Assembly: GCA_913060495.1 (NCBI GenBank)
Contig: CAJXRP010000015.1
Location: forward strand, 26,185 to 90,184
Length of the DNA stretch: 64,000 bases
Reading direction: 5' to 3'
From: an uncultured Gammaproteobacteria bacterium
Lineage (GTDB): Bacteria; Pseudomonadota; Gammaproteobacteria; Pseudomonadales; Pseudohongiellaceae
Position numbers and translations under genes: made by a program. Under the pieces are notes generated by a model. That model was not told where the DNA came from and did no database searches. It saw only the letters and a list, made by a program, of their open reading frames with translations. Positions 8,923 through 19,222 of the stretch are shown here, one piece after another; the first letter of the stretch is position 1; the number at the start of each line of letters is the position of its first letter.

Positions 8923-10494
8923 TTAATTGCTAGCTGCAGGCTCCGCTTGCACAGAGTCGCTGCCGTCCACCCCATGGCCAATGCTATCCAAGTCAGCTCG
9001 ATACTGAGCAGCCAGCTCATCGTCGGGCCAAAGAATGGTAACGACATATCCGACTATCAGCGCAGAAAGAAAGGATGGAGGCATTGTTTCAAGCGCGACA
9101 AAAATGGGCCCAATAGTCTCCATCTCTTGTAAGACAAACTTACAGATCATCGACATAGAGAAACCGGTTATCATAGAGGCTATCGCCGCTCTCTCCGTAA
9201 AACGCGTCCAGAACAGAGACATCAGCATCATCGGACAGAACGTCGCTGCGATCCCCGCCCATCCGAAAATAACAAACCAGAAGATAGTTCTGTCCGGCGA
9301 CAACACCGAAACTGTAATAGCTAGACCAAGAGAAACAACTGCGAAAACAATCGTTATAAGGCGACAGAGTCTCGCGGCCTGACCATCGGTCAAATCTGGA
9401 TTTATCATCTTTGCGTAAAGATCATGAGTAACAGAACCCGCCGCCATAACTAACAATGATGATACGGTAGACATGATCGCAGACAACACCGCTGCCACAT
9501 AAAGGCCAACTATTAGAGGCGGGAAGGTAAATTCCACCAACTCCGATAAAACATTCTGCGCCCCATTTCCCAGCACAGTATCCGGCTCAACGCCCTGGGT
9601 AGTAAAGATATAGCGACCAAGAACACCAATACTCACTGCCGAGAAATCAACCAAAAATGTAAACAACATCGCTACCCACTTGCCGCGATTAATCTGATCC
9701 TCGCTACGAATTGCGATAAGCCGGGCAAAGACTTGCGGTGAACCGAGAAAGCCAAGGCCGATTAACATCATGCCGATCACGACGGACACATTCATAAGTG
9801 TAAAACCACCGGCGCCCCACATGTTAACGAGACCGGGTTCGATGGCATACAGTCCATCGTAGATAGAACCACTATTAGACAGAGATAAATAAGCAACGAG
9901 AGGCAGCAACATCAGGCAGACCAGCATTACAGCTCCCTGAAACATGTCGGTCCAAGCTGCAGCTAGGAAACCTCCAGCTATGCAGTAGGTAGCAACTACC
10001 AGAAAACCGACTACGGCCCCTGTGTGATAATTCCAATCGAGAAAACTCTCGAAGGCAGAGCCGGTCGCGTCGATCTGCGCGGAGATGTAAATAAGTACAA
10101 AGATTGAAAGCGCGACCGAGGACACGAGTCGCAGCACATTCGTTTTCGACTTGAACCGGCTACCCATGTAGTCGATCACCGTTATTGAGTCGTATTTGTC
10201 TGTGAGGCGCTTAAAACGATTCGCCATCAGGAACCAAGCGACACCCACGCCAAATAATTCCCCTACTACGACCCAATAGGTGCTGAATCCCAGCATGGCA
10301 CCCATACCCGTAAGACCCAACAATAACCATGCTGATTCGCCCGTAGCCTGTGCCGAAAAGGCGGCAACCCAGAAGCTCAGAGATTTTCCGCCAATCACGA
10401 AGTCACTCATGTTCTTGACGCGCTTCGACGCCAGATACCCCAGAAATATTAATATTCCGAAGTAGATAATAATCATCGAGTATTTCTCGAGCAT
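8923..10494 (-). CDS. Sodium:solute symporter (SSS family, PutP-like)
   Basis: 523 aa multi-TM; 'SFWVAAFSAQATGESAWLLLGLTG' and 'ATYCIAGGFLAAAWTDMFQG' are PutP-like. Confidence 0.88.
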   Translation of the reverse strand: MLEKYSMIIIYFGILIFLGYLASKRVKNMSDFVIGGKSLSFWVAAFSAQATGESAWLLLGLTGMGAMLGFSTYWVVVGELFGVGVAWFLMANRFKRLTDKYDSITVIDYMGSRFKSKTNVLRLVSSVALSIFVLIYISAQIDATGSAFESFLDWNYHTGAVVGFLVVATYCIAGGFLAAAWTDMFQGAVMLVCLMLLPLVAYLSLSNSGSIYDGLYAIEPGLVNMWGAGGFTLMNVSVVIGMMLIGLGFLGSPQVFARLIAIRSEDQINRGKWVAMLFTFLVDFSAVSIGVLGRYIFTTQGVEPDTVLGNGAQNVLSELVEFTFPPLIVGLYVAAVLSAIMSTVSSLLVMAAGSVTHDLYAKMINPDLTDGQAARLCRLITIVFAVVSLGLAITVSVLSPDRTIFWFVIFGWAGIAATFCPMMLMSLFWTRFTERAAIASMITGFSMSMICKFVLQEMETIGPIFVALETMPPSFLSALIVGYVVTILWPDDELAAQYRADLDSIGHGVDGSDSVQAEPAASN

Positions 10495-10698
10495 GGAATT
10501 TTCTCTGTCGACTTCAGCTATAGGAGTACCTAGGTCGATAATACCTTTCAGGGCTAAAAGTTACACCCTAGCGATTAGGCAATGTATAAATTGGCAGCGC
10601 GTGGGTCTTTGCGCTGATTCTGGCAGAAGACTATAGTAGATCGCTCATTTCCAGATTCTACCGACGAGAGACAAGCCTATCACCGTGGTATTCCCCAG

Positions 10699-11544
10699 AT
10701 GTCAGCACTAGTCCTTTCTGCCGTTCTATTTGCGGCCCTGCTGCACGCCACCTGGAACGCCCTGATTAAAGTTAGTGGCGACCGGCTCATCATCATGGGC
10801 GTAACTACGGCAACAACCTCACTGCTCGCTATACCGATCCTATTCTTTCTGCCCTTACCCGCAGCTGAGAGTTGGCCCTATTTAATTTTATCCGCCTGCG
10901 TACACACGTTTTATATGCTGGTACTTGTTAGAGCCTATGGCCTTGGCGACTTCGCCCAGGTTTATCCACTATCCCGTGGATCAGCTCCACTGCTTACCGC
11001 GACTTTAGGTTTCATCCTATTGAATGAGTCGATGAAGCTGTCGGAACTCTCTGGCATGTTGTTAATTGTGATCGGTATTTTCGGGCTCGCCCTCGAAACA
11101 AGTGCTGGCGTACTACAACTCTCGCGACCCGCCCTTTTCTATTCCCTGCTAACCGGACTCTGCATAACAGCTTATTCCTTGGTCGACGGGATCGGAGTTC
11201 GTCTATCGGGAAATAGCCTCAGCTTCATTCTATGGATGTTTTTTCTCGATGGTTTCCTCGTTCCTCTTATCGCATTTACGCGAAGACCTCGCGAAGTATT
11301 TTTCGCCACTCTAAAAAACGTATGGAAAACCGGCCTTCTAGTTTCCATTCTCTCAACAACTGGTTACGCGATCATTGTCTGGGCATTCAGTCAGGAGCGC
11401 ATCGCCCCGGTTGCAGTCTTGCGCGAAACCAGCGTCCTGTTCGCCATGCTCATCTCGGCACTCATTCTCAAAGAGGCCTTTTCCGCTCTCCGCGTAATCA
11501 TCGTATGTCTCATTCTCGCTGGCATACTCCTGCTTGGCCTCTGA
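10699..11544 (+). CDS. EamA/DMT superfamily transporter
   Basis: 281 aa, ~10 TM; 'LHATWNALIKVSGDRL' and 'YPLSRGSAPLLTA' DMT hallmarks. Confidence 0.85.
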   Translation: MSALVLSAVLFAALLHATWNALIKVSGDRLIIMGVTTATTSLLAIPILFFLPLPAAESWPYLILSACVHTFYMLVLVRAYGLGDFAQVYPLSRGSAPLLTATLGFILLNESMKLSELSGMLLIVIGIFGLALETSAGVLQLSRPALFYSLLTGLCITAYSLVDGIGVRLSGNSLSFILWMFFLDGFLVPLIAFTRRPREVFFATLKNVWKTGLLVSILSTTGYAIIVWAFSQERIAPVAVLRETSVLFAMLISALILKEAFSALRVIIVCLILAGILLLGL

Positions 11545-11755
11545 AAAGAAGTAGCGAATTCTCACACTAGTTGGCCTATCCACCTCTTTCTTGACCCGCA
11601 GGGAAAGTATATTTTTTATATATATCAACGGGTTAATGTTTTGGCATGAATCGTGTAAGTCCATTAAGGAATGAGTAGTCAAATGTAACCTTAATGCATC
11701 CATTGCGTCTAACTCATACATCTAATAGTAAATAGAACTAGGTTGAGGCAAGAGA

Positions 11756-14700
11756 TTGAGCGCATCTACTAACATCATCGACATGTTCACCAATCACAAG
11801 GTGGCTTCGAATCTGGTCATGATCATGATGATCTTGTCCGGCCTCTGGGCGGCTGACCGCATCAATACCCAACTCGACCCAAGCGTTGAGTTCCCCGTTG
11901 TAGTGATTCAAGCGAACTGGCCCGGCGCATCGGCCGAAGATATTGAGCAGCTCATCGTCGTTCCCGTCGAGCAACAGATCGCCAATATGACCGACCTAGA
12001 GAGCTACCGCTCCTTCAGTCGCAATGGCTCTGCAACGATTGTCGCCGTATTCTACTTCGACTCCGATATCAGCAAGAATCTAGACTTCGTAAAGAATCGC
12101 GTGACGCAGATTCGCAATTTTCCCGTAGACATGGAACCGATTCAGATCTCGCAAGAAATCGACTACGAAGAAATAGCGGTTATATCAATTAGTTCCGATG
12201 GGTCCCTGCAAGAACTCATGCCACTGGTTCGCGAGATGGAAGATGATCTCTATGCCCGCGGAATAGAAGAGATTCGCTTTGACGGTATGCCGGAAGAAGA
12301 GATTGCCATCCAAGTTAGCAGTAGCAGACTGCTTGAACTGGACACAAACCTAGAACAAATAGCGAACGAAGTGCGTCAGCGTAGCGCGAACTCCCCTGCC
12401 GGAACCGTTGGCAGAGGCCAAGCTGAAATGCAGCTACGCAGCTTAGATCAGAAGCGTGAGGTCGCAGAGTTCGAACAGATGCAAGTCGCAATCGAGACTG
12501 ACGGTCGATTGGCCCGACTCACCGATATAGCAACTATCGAGAAGCGCCCCAAGGTCGGACAGCCGAAACTGTATCGCGAAGGTAAAGTCTCCATCGAGAT
12601 GGAGTTGTACAGACTGACCAGTTCCGATGCAATTGATACGGCGCGCATCGTCAACGAGTGGATAGCGGAAACAGAACCGAATCTACCTCGCGGTGTTGAG
12701 ATTCATAAGTATCAGGAGGCATGGCTGCTGCTTAAAGAACAGCTACGAGTAATCTTCGAGAATGGCACCTCTGGCCTTATCCTCGTACTAGTCACTCTAT
12801 TCCTGTTCTTGAATGGCAGAGTGGGCTGGTGGGTGATGATGGGCATTCCCGTTAGCTTCCTTTTCGCTACGCTTATCTTCTATGGCGTCTTCGGCGGCAG
12901 CATCAATATCGTCGCTCTTATAGCTTTTATTATGGCACTGGGTATCGTCGTGGACGATGCCATCGTAGTCAGCGAGGACGCAGCCACCCTCTTCGAACAA
13001 GGAATGAGCCCTGCCGACGCGGCCGCAAACGGTGCCAAACGCATGCTGCTGCCAGTATTGGCCTCTTCCATGACTACGCTTGCTGCCTTCGTGCCACTCA
13101 TACTTGCGGGTGGTGAAATGGGCGCGATCATCACCACGATCCCGATGGTGATGCTATGCGTGATCATTGCTTCCCTGATCGAATGTTTCTTCGTTCTGCC
13201 CGGCCACTTACGCCACGCCTTCGAGAATACCGATCGTAACAAGCCAAGCGCATTCCGAGAAAAATTCGACAGCTTGTTCTACTCATTTCGGGACAACTAC
13301 TACCAACCACTACTCAATAAGTCACTCGCGGCGCCGGGCACAACACTTTGCGCCGCCCTCGCCTGCGTCATTCTTTCTATTAGCCTCATCGCAGGCGGCA
13401 GAGTCGGTCTTAATCTTGTTACCGGCATGAGCTTGGAGATGCTGGAAGCGAACGTGAAATTTTCCGCTCAGGCGAGCGAAGAAGATCGACAGGACTACAT
13501 GCTGAGCCTAGAACAAGAACTCGAACGCATAGATGCCGAGAATGGTGGCACAAACATCAACGGCTATATCTCTAAGACCAACAGCGCGCGGCTGAATCAG
13601 GAACGCAAGACTGGCAGTCAGTATTCCTCTATAAGTATCGAATATGGTTGGGAGGAAGATCGCAGCATTCCCCCACAGGAATTCGTGAACCTGTGGCAGG
13701 CGGCTGTACCACCCTCTCCGTTGATCGAAGAGTTATATCTGGAGGTTCGTGGCGGCGCCAACAATGGTCGACCCGACCTAACACTCATCTTGAGTGGACG
13801 GGATATTCCAACGTTGAAGCAAGCCTCGGAGGAACTTCAGGATGCACTGGCCGCTTATCCTGGTGTCTCAAATGTCTACGACGATCTGCCATACGGAAAG
13901 GATCAACTCATTTACTCGATCAACTCTGCCGGAAAATCGCTAGGCATAACTACCGAGTCTCTCGGCCGACAGCTACGTGCAGCCTACAACGGCGGACGAG
14001 TCCAAATTTTCAATCAGAACGATTCGGAGCTCGAAGTCTCTGTCATGCTGCCGGACGATGAGCGAGATAGCCTGCACTCTCTCAAACAATTCCCAATTCA
14101 AACTCCTAGTGGCGAGCTTGTCGCAATGGGACTGATTGCCGACATCGAGAACCGCAGCGGCATAGATCTGATCAATCACAACAATGGCTTCATGTCGGTA
14201 GCTGTTAGCGCCAGTGTCGACCCACTGCAGAACAATACAGAGCAGGTAGTTGCGCATGTAACCGACAATGCCCTTACTCAGATCCGCGAAAAGTACAACC
14301 TCACTTCCGACCTAGGCGGCGCATCCAGACAGAACAAGGAACTACTGGATACATTGAAGACAGGTGCAATTCTAACTGTGATCTTTATCTATCTGATACT
14401 TGCCTGGTCATTTTCGTCCTATGTCTGGCCGCTAGCGGTAATGACTGCAATTCCTCTAGGACTAACCGGAGCGATAGTTGGACACTGGGTGATGGGGGCC
14501 GAAATTGGAGCGATGTCTCTGCTCGCCTTCTTCTCACTTACGGGAATAGTCGTGAATGACTCGATCATCTTAGTTAGCTTCTTCAGGCGCGAACTTGCGG
14601 CAGGCAAACCTTACCTCGATGCGATACACGACGCTTCGATATCGCGCTTCCGCGCGGTAATACTAACTTCACTGACGACTATAGCGGGCTTAGGACCTCT

Positions 14701-14917
14701 CATGTTCGAGACCTTTAGCTTGGCCATGTACATAGTGCCAATAGCTATAACCCTCTGTTTCGGCCTCGCCTTCTCAACGCTGCTAGTGTTGGTTGTTATC
14801 CCAGCGCTGATAGTGATGATAGAGAACACCAAGATCAAACTGCACGAATTGTCGCCTTTTACCAAGCTGCAATCCCATCAAGAAATCACTTCCGCCAGCG
14901 AAGCGAATATTGTCTAA
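11756..14917 (+). CDS. RND efflux transporter permease (AcrB/HAE1-like)
   Basis: 1053 aa; 'NHKVASNLVMIMM' N-terminus; 'MALGIVVDDAIVVSED' and 'SLTGIVVNDSIILV' RND motifs. Start codon is TTG. Confidence 0.93.
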   Translation: MSASTNIIDMFTNHKVASNLVMIMMILSGLWAADRINTQLDPSVEFPVVVIQANWPGASAEDIEQLIVVPVEQQIANMTDLESYRSFSRNGSATIVAVFYFDSDISKNLDFVKNRVTQIRNFPVDMEPIQISQEIDYEEIAVISISSDGSLQELMPLVREMEDDLYARGIEEIRFDGMPEEEIAIQVSSSRLLELDTNLEQIANEVRQRSANSPAGTVGRGQAEMQLRSLDQKREVAEFEQMQVAIETDGRLARLTDIATIEKRPKVGQPKLYREGKVSIEMELYRLTSSDAIDTARIVNEWIAETEPNLPRGVEIHKYQEAWLLLKEQLRVIFENGTSGLILVLVTLFLFLNGRVGWWVMMGIPVSFLFATLIFYGVFGGSINIVALIAFIMALGIVVDDAIVVSEDAATLFEQGMSPADAAANGAKRMLLPVLASSMTTLAAFVPLILAGGEMGAIITTIPMVMLCVIIASLIECFFVLPGHLRHAFENTDRNKPSAFREKFDSLFYSFRDNYYQPLLNKSLAAPGTTLCAALACVILSISLIAGGRVGLNLVTGMSLEMLEANVKFSAQASEEDRQDYMLSLEQELERIDAENGGTNINGYISKTNSARLNQERKTGSQYSSISIEYGWEEDRSIPPQEFVNLWQAAVPPSPLIEELYLEVRGGANNGRPDLTLILSGRDIPTLKQASEELQDALAAYPGVSNVYDDLPYGKDQLIYSINSAGKSLGITTESLGRQLRAAYNGGRVQIFNQNDSELEVSVMLPDDERDSLHSLKQFPIQTPSGELVAMGLIADIENRSGIDLINHNNGFMSVAVSASVDPLQNNTEQVVAHVTDNALTQIREKYNLTSDLGGASRQNKELLDTLKTGAILTVIFIYLILAWSFSSYVWPLAVMTAIPLGLTGAIVGHWVMGAEIGAMSLLAFFSLTGIVVNDSIILVSFFRRELAAGKPYLDAIHDASISRFRAVILTSLTTIAGLGPLMFETFSLAMYIVPIAITLCFGLAFSTLLVLVVIPALIVMIENTKIKLHELSPFTKLQSHQEITSASEANIV

Positions 14918-14934
14918 CAAACCAAACGGAAAAG

Positions 14935-16236
14935 ATGATGAGCACTGAAAAATTGAAGAGCGTGATGAACCCACTAAAGAAACTCGGCAAGAAATTCACT
15001 GGGCTTCTACTGCTGGTCTTGTCGTTATTTTTGGGATTCATTATGGTCGCGACAGGACCGAGCGCAGAGCCTCTGGAAAAAACCGAGCGAGCCTGGCCGA
15101 TATCCGTCATTACCGCGGCGCCTATCGATCTCCCCCCCACCCTACTCACTTATGGCAGGGTTGAGTCAAAGCAGGTAGCGAGCCTAAACACCAATATTTC
15201 CGCTCCAGTAAGCGAGGTCTTAGTGCGCGAAGGTGATCGCGTACAGGAAGGCGATCTACTTATCCAACTGGATGCAATGGAAGGGGAACTCACACTGAAT
15301 GTTGCTCAGGCTAATCACGACCGCAACGCAGCGCTACTTGCTTCAGTGAAGACTGAGTTCGAATTGGCCAATACGCTAACGGCTCAATATCAAGAGCTGA
15401 ATGATATCTCACAGTCGAAACTGGGACGCTCCTTGGATCTAAACAAGCAACACATGATTTCCGATGCGCTGCTCGACGAAGCAAGACGGGATGCAAGCCA
15501 GGTAAATATCACGCTACAACAACATCTTTCATTGGTGGCGAACTTTCCGAATAGAATCGCACAGCAGCAAGCTTCGGTGGACGAATCTGCCGCACGGTTA
15601 GGGCGAGCGAAACTAGACCTACAACAGACACAGATACGGGCTCCGTTCTCCGGCCGTGTAATTCAAAGCAGCGTCTCGAAGGGAGATAGAGTGCTAGCAG
15701 GCGCGACGCTCATCGAGATAGCAGACTACAGTGGGCTCGAAATCCGCGCCTCCGTTCCATCCGATATTGCCTTCAGACTGAATCAGGTAATGTTGCAAGC
15801 CCAGAATGTGCACGCTAGCGCTAGCGTCGACGGAAGTGAATTGAAGTTCGTTCTCGACAGACTGTCCGGTGATGTGAAAAGCGGCCAGAGTGGTATCGAT
15901 GTATTCTTCAAAAGCAGCGCAGGGGAGAATCTGGATATTGGAAGGGTCTTGAACCTGACTGTAGACATGCCAATAGAGCCAAACGTCCTCGCGATGCCCG
16001 TATATGCATTGTATGAGAACCAGACCGTTTACCGAATCGATGAACAACGTTTGCAGGCAGTGCGCTACGAGACTATCGGAGACTATGTCACGGCAGACAA
16101 TGAACTGAGGACTCTAATACGATCAGCTGAGATCAATGCAGGCGATCAACTGCTGGCCTCACAATTGCCGCGGGCAATCACTGGCCTCCTGATTGAACCT
16201 ATCGCTAGTGATGGTGCCAGCCTAGGCATCAACTAG
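14935..16236 (+). CDS. RND efflux periplasmic adaptor (MFP/HlyD-like)
   Basis: 433 aa; 'NTNISAPVSEVLVREGDRVQEGDLLIQLD' lipoyl half motif; 'RAPFSGRVIQSSVSKGDRV'. Confidence 0.9.
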   Translation: MMSTEKLKSVMNPLKKLGKKFTGLLLLVLSLFLGFIMVATGPSAEPLEKTERAWPISVITAAPIDLPPTLLTYGRVESKQVASLNTNISAPVSEVLVREGDRVQEGDLLIQLDAMEGELTLNVAQANHDRNAALLASVKTEFELANTLTAQYQELNDISQSKLGRSLDLNKQHMISDALLDEARRDASQVNITLQQHLSLVANFPNRIAQQQASVDESAARLGRAKLDLQQTQIRAPFSGRVIQSSVSKGDRVLAGATLIEIADYSGLEIRASVPSDIAFRLNQVMLQAQNVHASASVDGSELKFVLDRLSGDVKSGQSGIDVFFKSSAGENLDIGRVLNLTVDMPIEPNVLAMPVYALYENQTVYRIDEQRLQAVRYETIGDYVTADNELRTLIRSAEINAGDQLLASQLPRAITGLLIEPIASDGASLGIN

Positions 16237-16293
16237 ACCTATTCAATGAGCATTGATGTGAACCAAGATTAGATTGCTTGCGTAAATGCTCAT

Positions 16294-17067
16294 ATGAAAC
16301 TTTATAGCTATCGAAATACAATACAAAAATGGCTAACGGCGATCGCCTGCCTGTTGCTACTCACACAAACCGCTCTCGGCCAGACTGGAAAACTCAGCAT
16401 CGAACTTGAGCTGGGTTCGACATCGCAAGCCAAGAATGATGTCCAGATTCCTAATGATCTCAGTGGGACTCGATTTTCAGCAAAAGACATTATCGGCAAT
16501 GGTCCTTGGACCAGCGCTCGACTAAATGGTCTCTACAACTTCAACGATAAGCACGCCCTACGCGTCGTACTCGCCCCATTCTCCTACAGTGAGACAGGTG
16601 TATCAGACATTCCGATACAGTACGAAAATCAAGCCTTCCAAGCGAACCAGCCGCTTAAAACAGATTACAAATTCAACTCCTGGCGCATAGGGTATCAATA
16701 CCATTTCTATGAGCGTGAGAATCATGACATGTGGTTTGGAGTGACCGGTAAGATTCGAGATGCCGAGGTCAGCCTTCAGCAGCAGAACGTGAAAGCTACA
16801 AATGACAATGTTGGCTTCGTACCGCTACTGTATTTCGCAACCGAGTATAGGCTGAACAATAAATGGTCTGTATTCGCTGATATTGACGGTCTCGCCGGCG
16901 GCCCAGGAAGAGCATTCGATGTGAATGTGAAACTTAATTATGAGATCAACAACGATTGGAAACTTGGTATTGGCTATCGCGCTCTAGAGGGAGGCGTCGA
17001 CAGCGACGACGTCTACAATTTTGCTTGGTTCAATTCTGTATTGATAAACCTGTCGCGCAAGTTTTAG
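16294..17067 (+). CDS. Outer-membrane beta-barrel-like protein, hypothetical
   Basis: Signal peptide ending ALGQ; alternating aromatic/hydrophobic beta-strand pattern; C-terminal 'NSVLINLSRKF' ending in Phe. Confidence 0.6.
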   Translation: MKLYSYRNTIQKWLTAIACLLLLTQTALGQTGKLSIELELGSTSQAKNDVQIPNDLSGTRFSAKDIIGNGPWTSARLNGLYNFNDKHALRVVLAPFSYSETGVSDIPIQYENQAFQANQPLKTDYKFNSWRIGYQYHFYERENHDMWFGVTGKIRDAEVSLQQQNVKATNDNVGFVPLLYFATEYRLNNKWSVFADIDGLAGGPGRAFDVNVKLNYEINNDWKLGIGYRALEGGVDSDDVYNFAWFNSVLINLSRKF

Positions 17068-17106
17068 AACTGCTAATTATGCTTAGCTAGATGATAGCTG
17101 TGCTAT

Positions 17107-17220
17107 TCACTGCGCCGATTGCTCTGACTGTTGAGTCAAGTTCGGCTCCTCACTATCAGCTCCACAAGCGCTCAACAGAGTCAGCGAACTAAGCATTATT
17201 CCTAACGTCACTATTTTCAT
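17107..17220 (-). CDS. Very small lipoprotein (37 aa), hypothetical
   Basis: Manual reverse translation MKIVTLGIMLSSLTLLSACGADSEEPNLTQQSEQSAQ*; lipobox LSAC then acidic residues; 'aggaagag' upstream as a possible RBS. Not in ORF track. Confidence 0.55.
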   Translation of the reverse strand: MKIVTLGIMLSSLTLLSACGADSEEPNLTQQSEQSAQ

Positions 17221-17256
17221 GCTTTCTCTTCCTGTATTGGCATTCTAAGCTTTTGA

Positions 17257-17955
17257 TCAAATCACGTACCCGTATACCGCGACAAAATGACAGATACTGC
17301 CGACCATCGTAAATATATGAAAAATTGCGTGATTAAGTGGAATTTTCCGAATCGCATAAAGTATCGCACCTAGCGTATACGCCAGGCCTCCCGCCACTAA
17401 CCAGCGCATCCCAGTAACAGGCATTTTTTCTATTAGCGGAACAATGGCAAACATGATTAGCCACCCCATAAACAAATACATCAGTGTGGACAGCAACCGA
17501 TAGCGCCCAGTAAAAAACATCTTAAGAGTGATACCAGCTATTGCCATTCCCCAAGAAACACTAAAAATTATCCAACCAATTGAGCCTTCCAAGACAATCA
17601 GGGCGAAAGGAGTATAGGTGCCTGCGATCAGCAGATAGATACTGGAGTGGTCCATGATGCGCAAACGGCTGCGCCGCAGCGGAGAGCGGCTGCTATGGTA
17701 GATAGTGGAGGTAGCGTAGGTAATTACCAGAGAGCAGCCAAAGATCGCGACACTCACGATTTTCAATATGTCGCCACCGGGCACTGAGTGCAGCAACAAA
17801 GCCCCTAAGGCAATAATGCTCAGCACAAAGCCCAGAGCATGAGATGACACATTAATAGCTTCCTCTAGGTCGCTATATTGTGAAGTGCCTGTATCGGATT
17901 CCATGAATGGCAGTATGTCTGGAACTAGTAGAGCTGACCAGTCCCTCGCCTTCAA
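17257..17955 (-). CDS. Hemolysin III family / PAQR membrane protein
   Basis: 7-TM; 'EAINVSSHALGFVLSI', 'STIYHSS', 'DHSSIYLLIAGTYTPF', 'NHAIFHIFTMVGSICHF'. Confidence 0.9.
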   Translation of the reverse strand: MKARDWSALLVPDILPFMESDTGTSQYSDLEEAINVSSHALGFVLSIIALGALLLHSVPGGDILKIVSVAIFGCSLVITYATSTIYHSSRSPLRRSRLRIMDHSSIYLLIAGTYTPFALIVLEGSIGWIIFSVSWGMAIAGITLKMFFTGRYRLLSTLMYLFMGWLIMFAIVPLIEKMPVTGMRWLVAGGLAYTLGAILYAIRKIPLNHAIFHIFTMVGSICHFVAVYGYVI

Positions 17956-18034
17956 TTCTCTGGTTTAGCGCCGACCTCTCTTTCACTAGCCACGACGCCC
18001 AAACCTTTGCTTGTTACCATGCTTGCTGCGCAAA

Positions 18035-18952
18035 TTAGAGATAGCTATCGGCGAGTTCTATCCATATCGGAATCACGAAAAAAGCCGCTAAGGTTTGCAC
18101 AGTAATAATATTTGCCATTAGGCTTTCGTTGCCGCCTAGTTGTCTGGCGAGAATATAGGCTGACGGTGGAGCAGGTAGCGCTGTTAGTAGCAATAAGATT
18201 ACGGCAACAGAATTAGGTGTCTCGAACAGAAGACATGCAGCAAGAACCAGACCGGGCAACACAGCCAGCTTATTGACTACAGCTACTAGCAACTGCCAAC
18301 TCTGCTCTCCTAGAGCAACGAACCGTATACCAGCGCCAACTGCCAACAGGCCTATAGGTAATGCAGGTTGGCTGAGAATTTCTATCACAGACTCGGCGAG
18401 TGAGGGAATAGTAAAGCCAGTGTAGCTAATAGCGATACCAGCTATGCAGGCCAAGACCAGTGGGTTTGTCGCAACTGAATTAATCACACGACTAAGCCTC
18501 TTCGTTCCGCCTTCGCCCCCACCCGTCAATGAAACCACACACAATACATTCACCAGCGGTATATAGACCGCGAGGCACAAAGCTGCCGTAGTTAGTCCTC
18601 TATCGCCATAGAGCACATCGATACAAGCGAGTCCTATATAGGTGTTGAAGCGAATACTCCCTTGATAGACGGAACTCAGGGATGATGAGTCGCTGCTGAC
18701 AAGCTTGCGTAAGGACAGTATCAGCACTGTGATGACAAACAGCGCCAAAACGATAACCTTACTGATATCGCCGATGCTTGCCCAATCGAAATTGGAAGCC
18801 GACAAGCGCAGCACCAACAAAGCCGGAAAGAACACATAGTAGGTAAGTCGTTCCAGTTCTGACCAAACAGCCTGACTGGAAACTGGCGTACGACTGAGCA
18901 AAAACCCGAGCAGGATGATGGCAAATATTGGAGTAAGAGCACTTAAAATCAT
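18035..18952 (-). CDS. AEC family (auxin efflux carrier-like) transporter
   Basis: 305 aa; 'LTPIFAIILLGFLL', 'YYVFFPALLVLRL', 'LPAPPSAYILARQLGG' typical of AEC. Confidence 0.88.
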   Translation of the reverse strand: MILSALTPIFAIILLGFLLSRTPVSSQAVWSELERLTYYVFFPALLVLRLSASNFDWASIGDISKVIVLALFVITVLILSLRKLVSSDSSSLSSVYQGSIRFNTYIGLACIDVLYGDRGLTTAALCLAVYIPLVNVLCVVSLTGGGEGGTKRLSRVINSVATNPLVLACIAGIAISYTGFTIPSLAESVIEILSQPALPIGLLAVGAGIRFVALGEQSWQLLVAVVNKLAVLPGLVLAACLLFETPNSVAVILLLLTALPAPPSAYILARQLGGNESLMANIITVQTLAAFFVIPIWIELADSYL

Positions 18953-19222
18953 GGCGGCATACTAGCGTCACCTGCCTCGCAATACTAGCCTTCCTCTCAG
19001 CATAAGCCCTGACTAATAGCTCGCCGCTTGACAATAATTATAGCGAGAGAGATACTCCCGCCAAATCTAAAAAGGCTTATCTACCTGGGCCAAAAACAAT
19101 ACTTCTAAAAAAAACTAATCAGTACAGCCGGAGGAATTTTTCCTCTCTGGTTCGCAGTCCTACTTAATTCTTTCAAACCCAACACTCTTTAAAAGAGTTG
19201 AAATCGTATTCGACGCATCACT

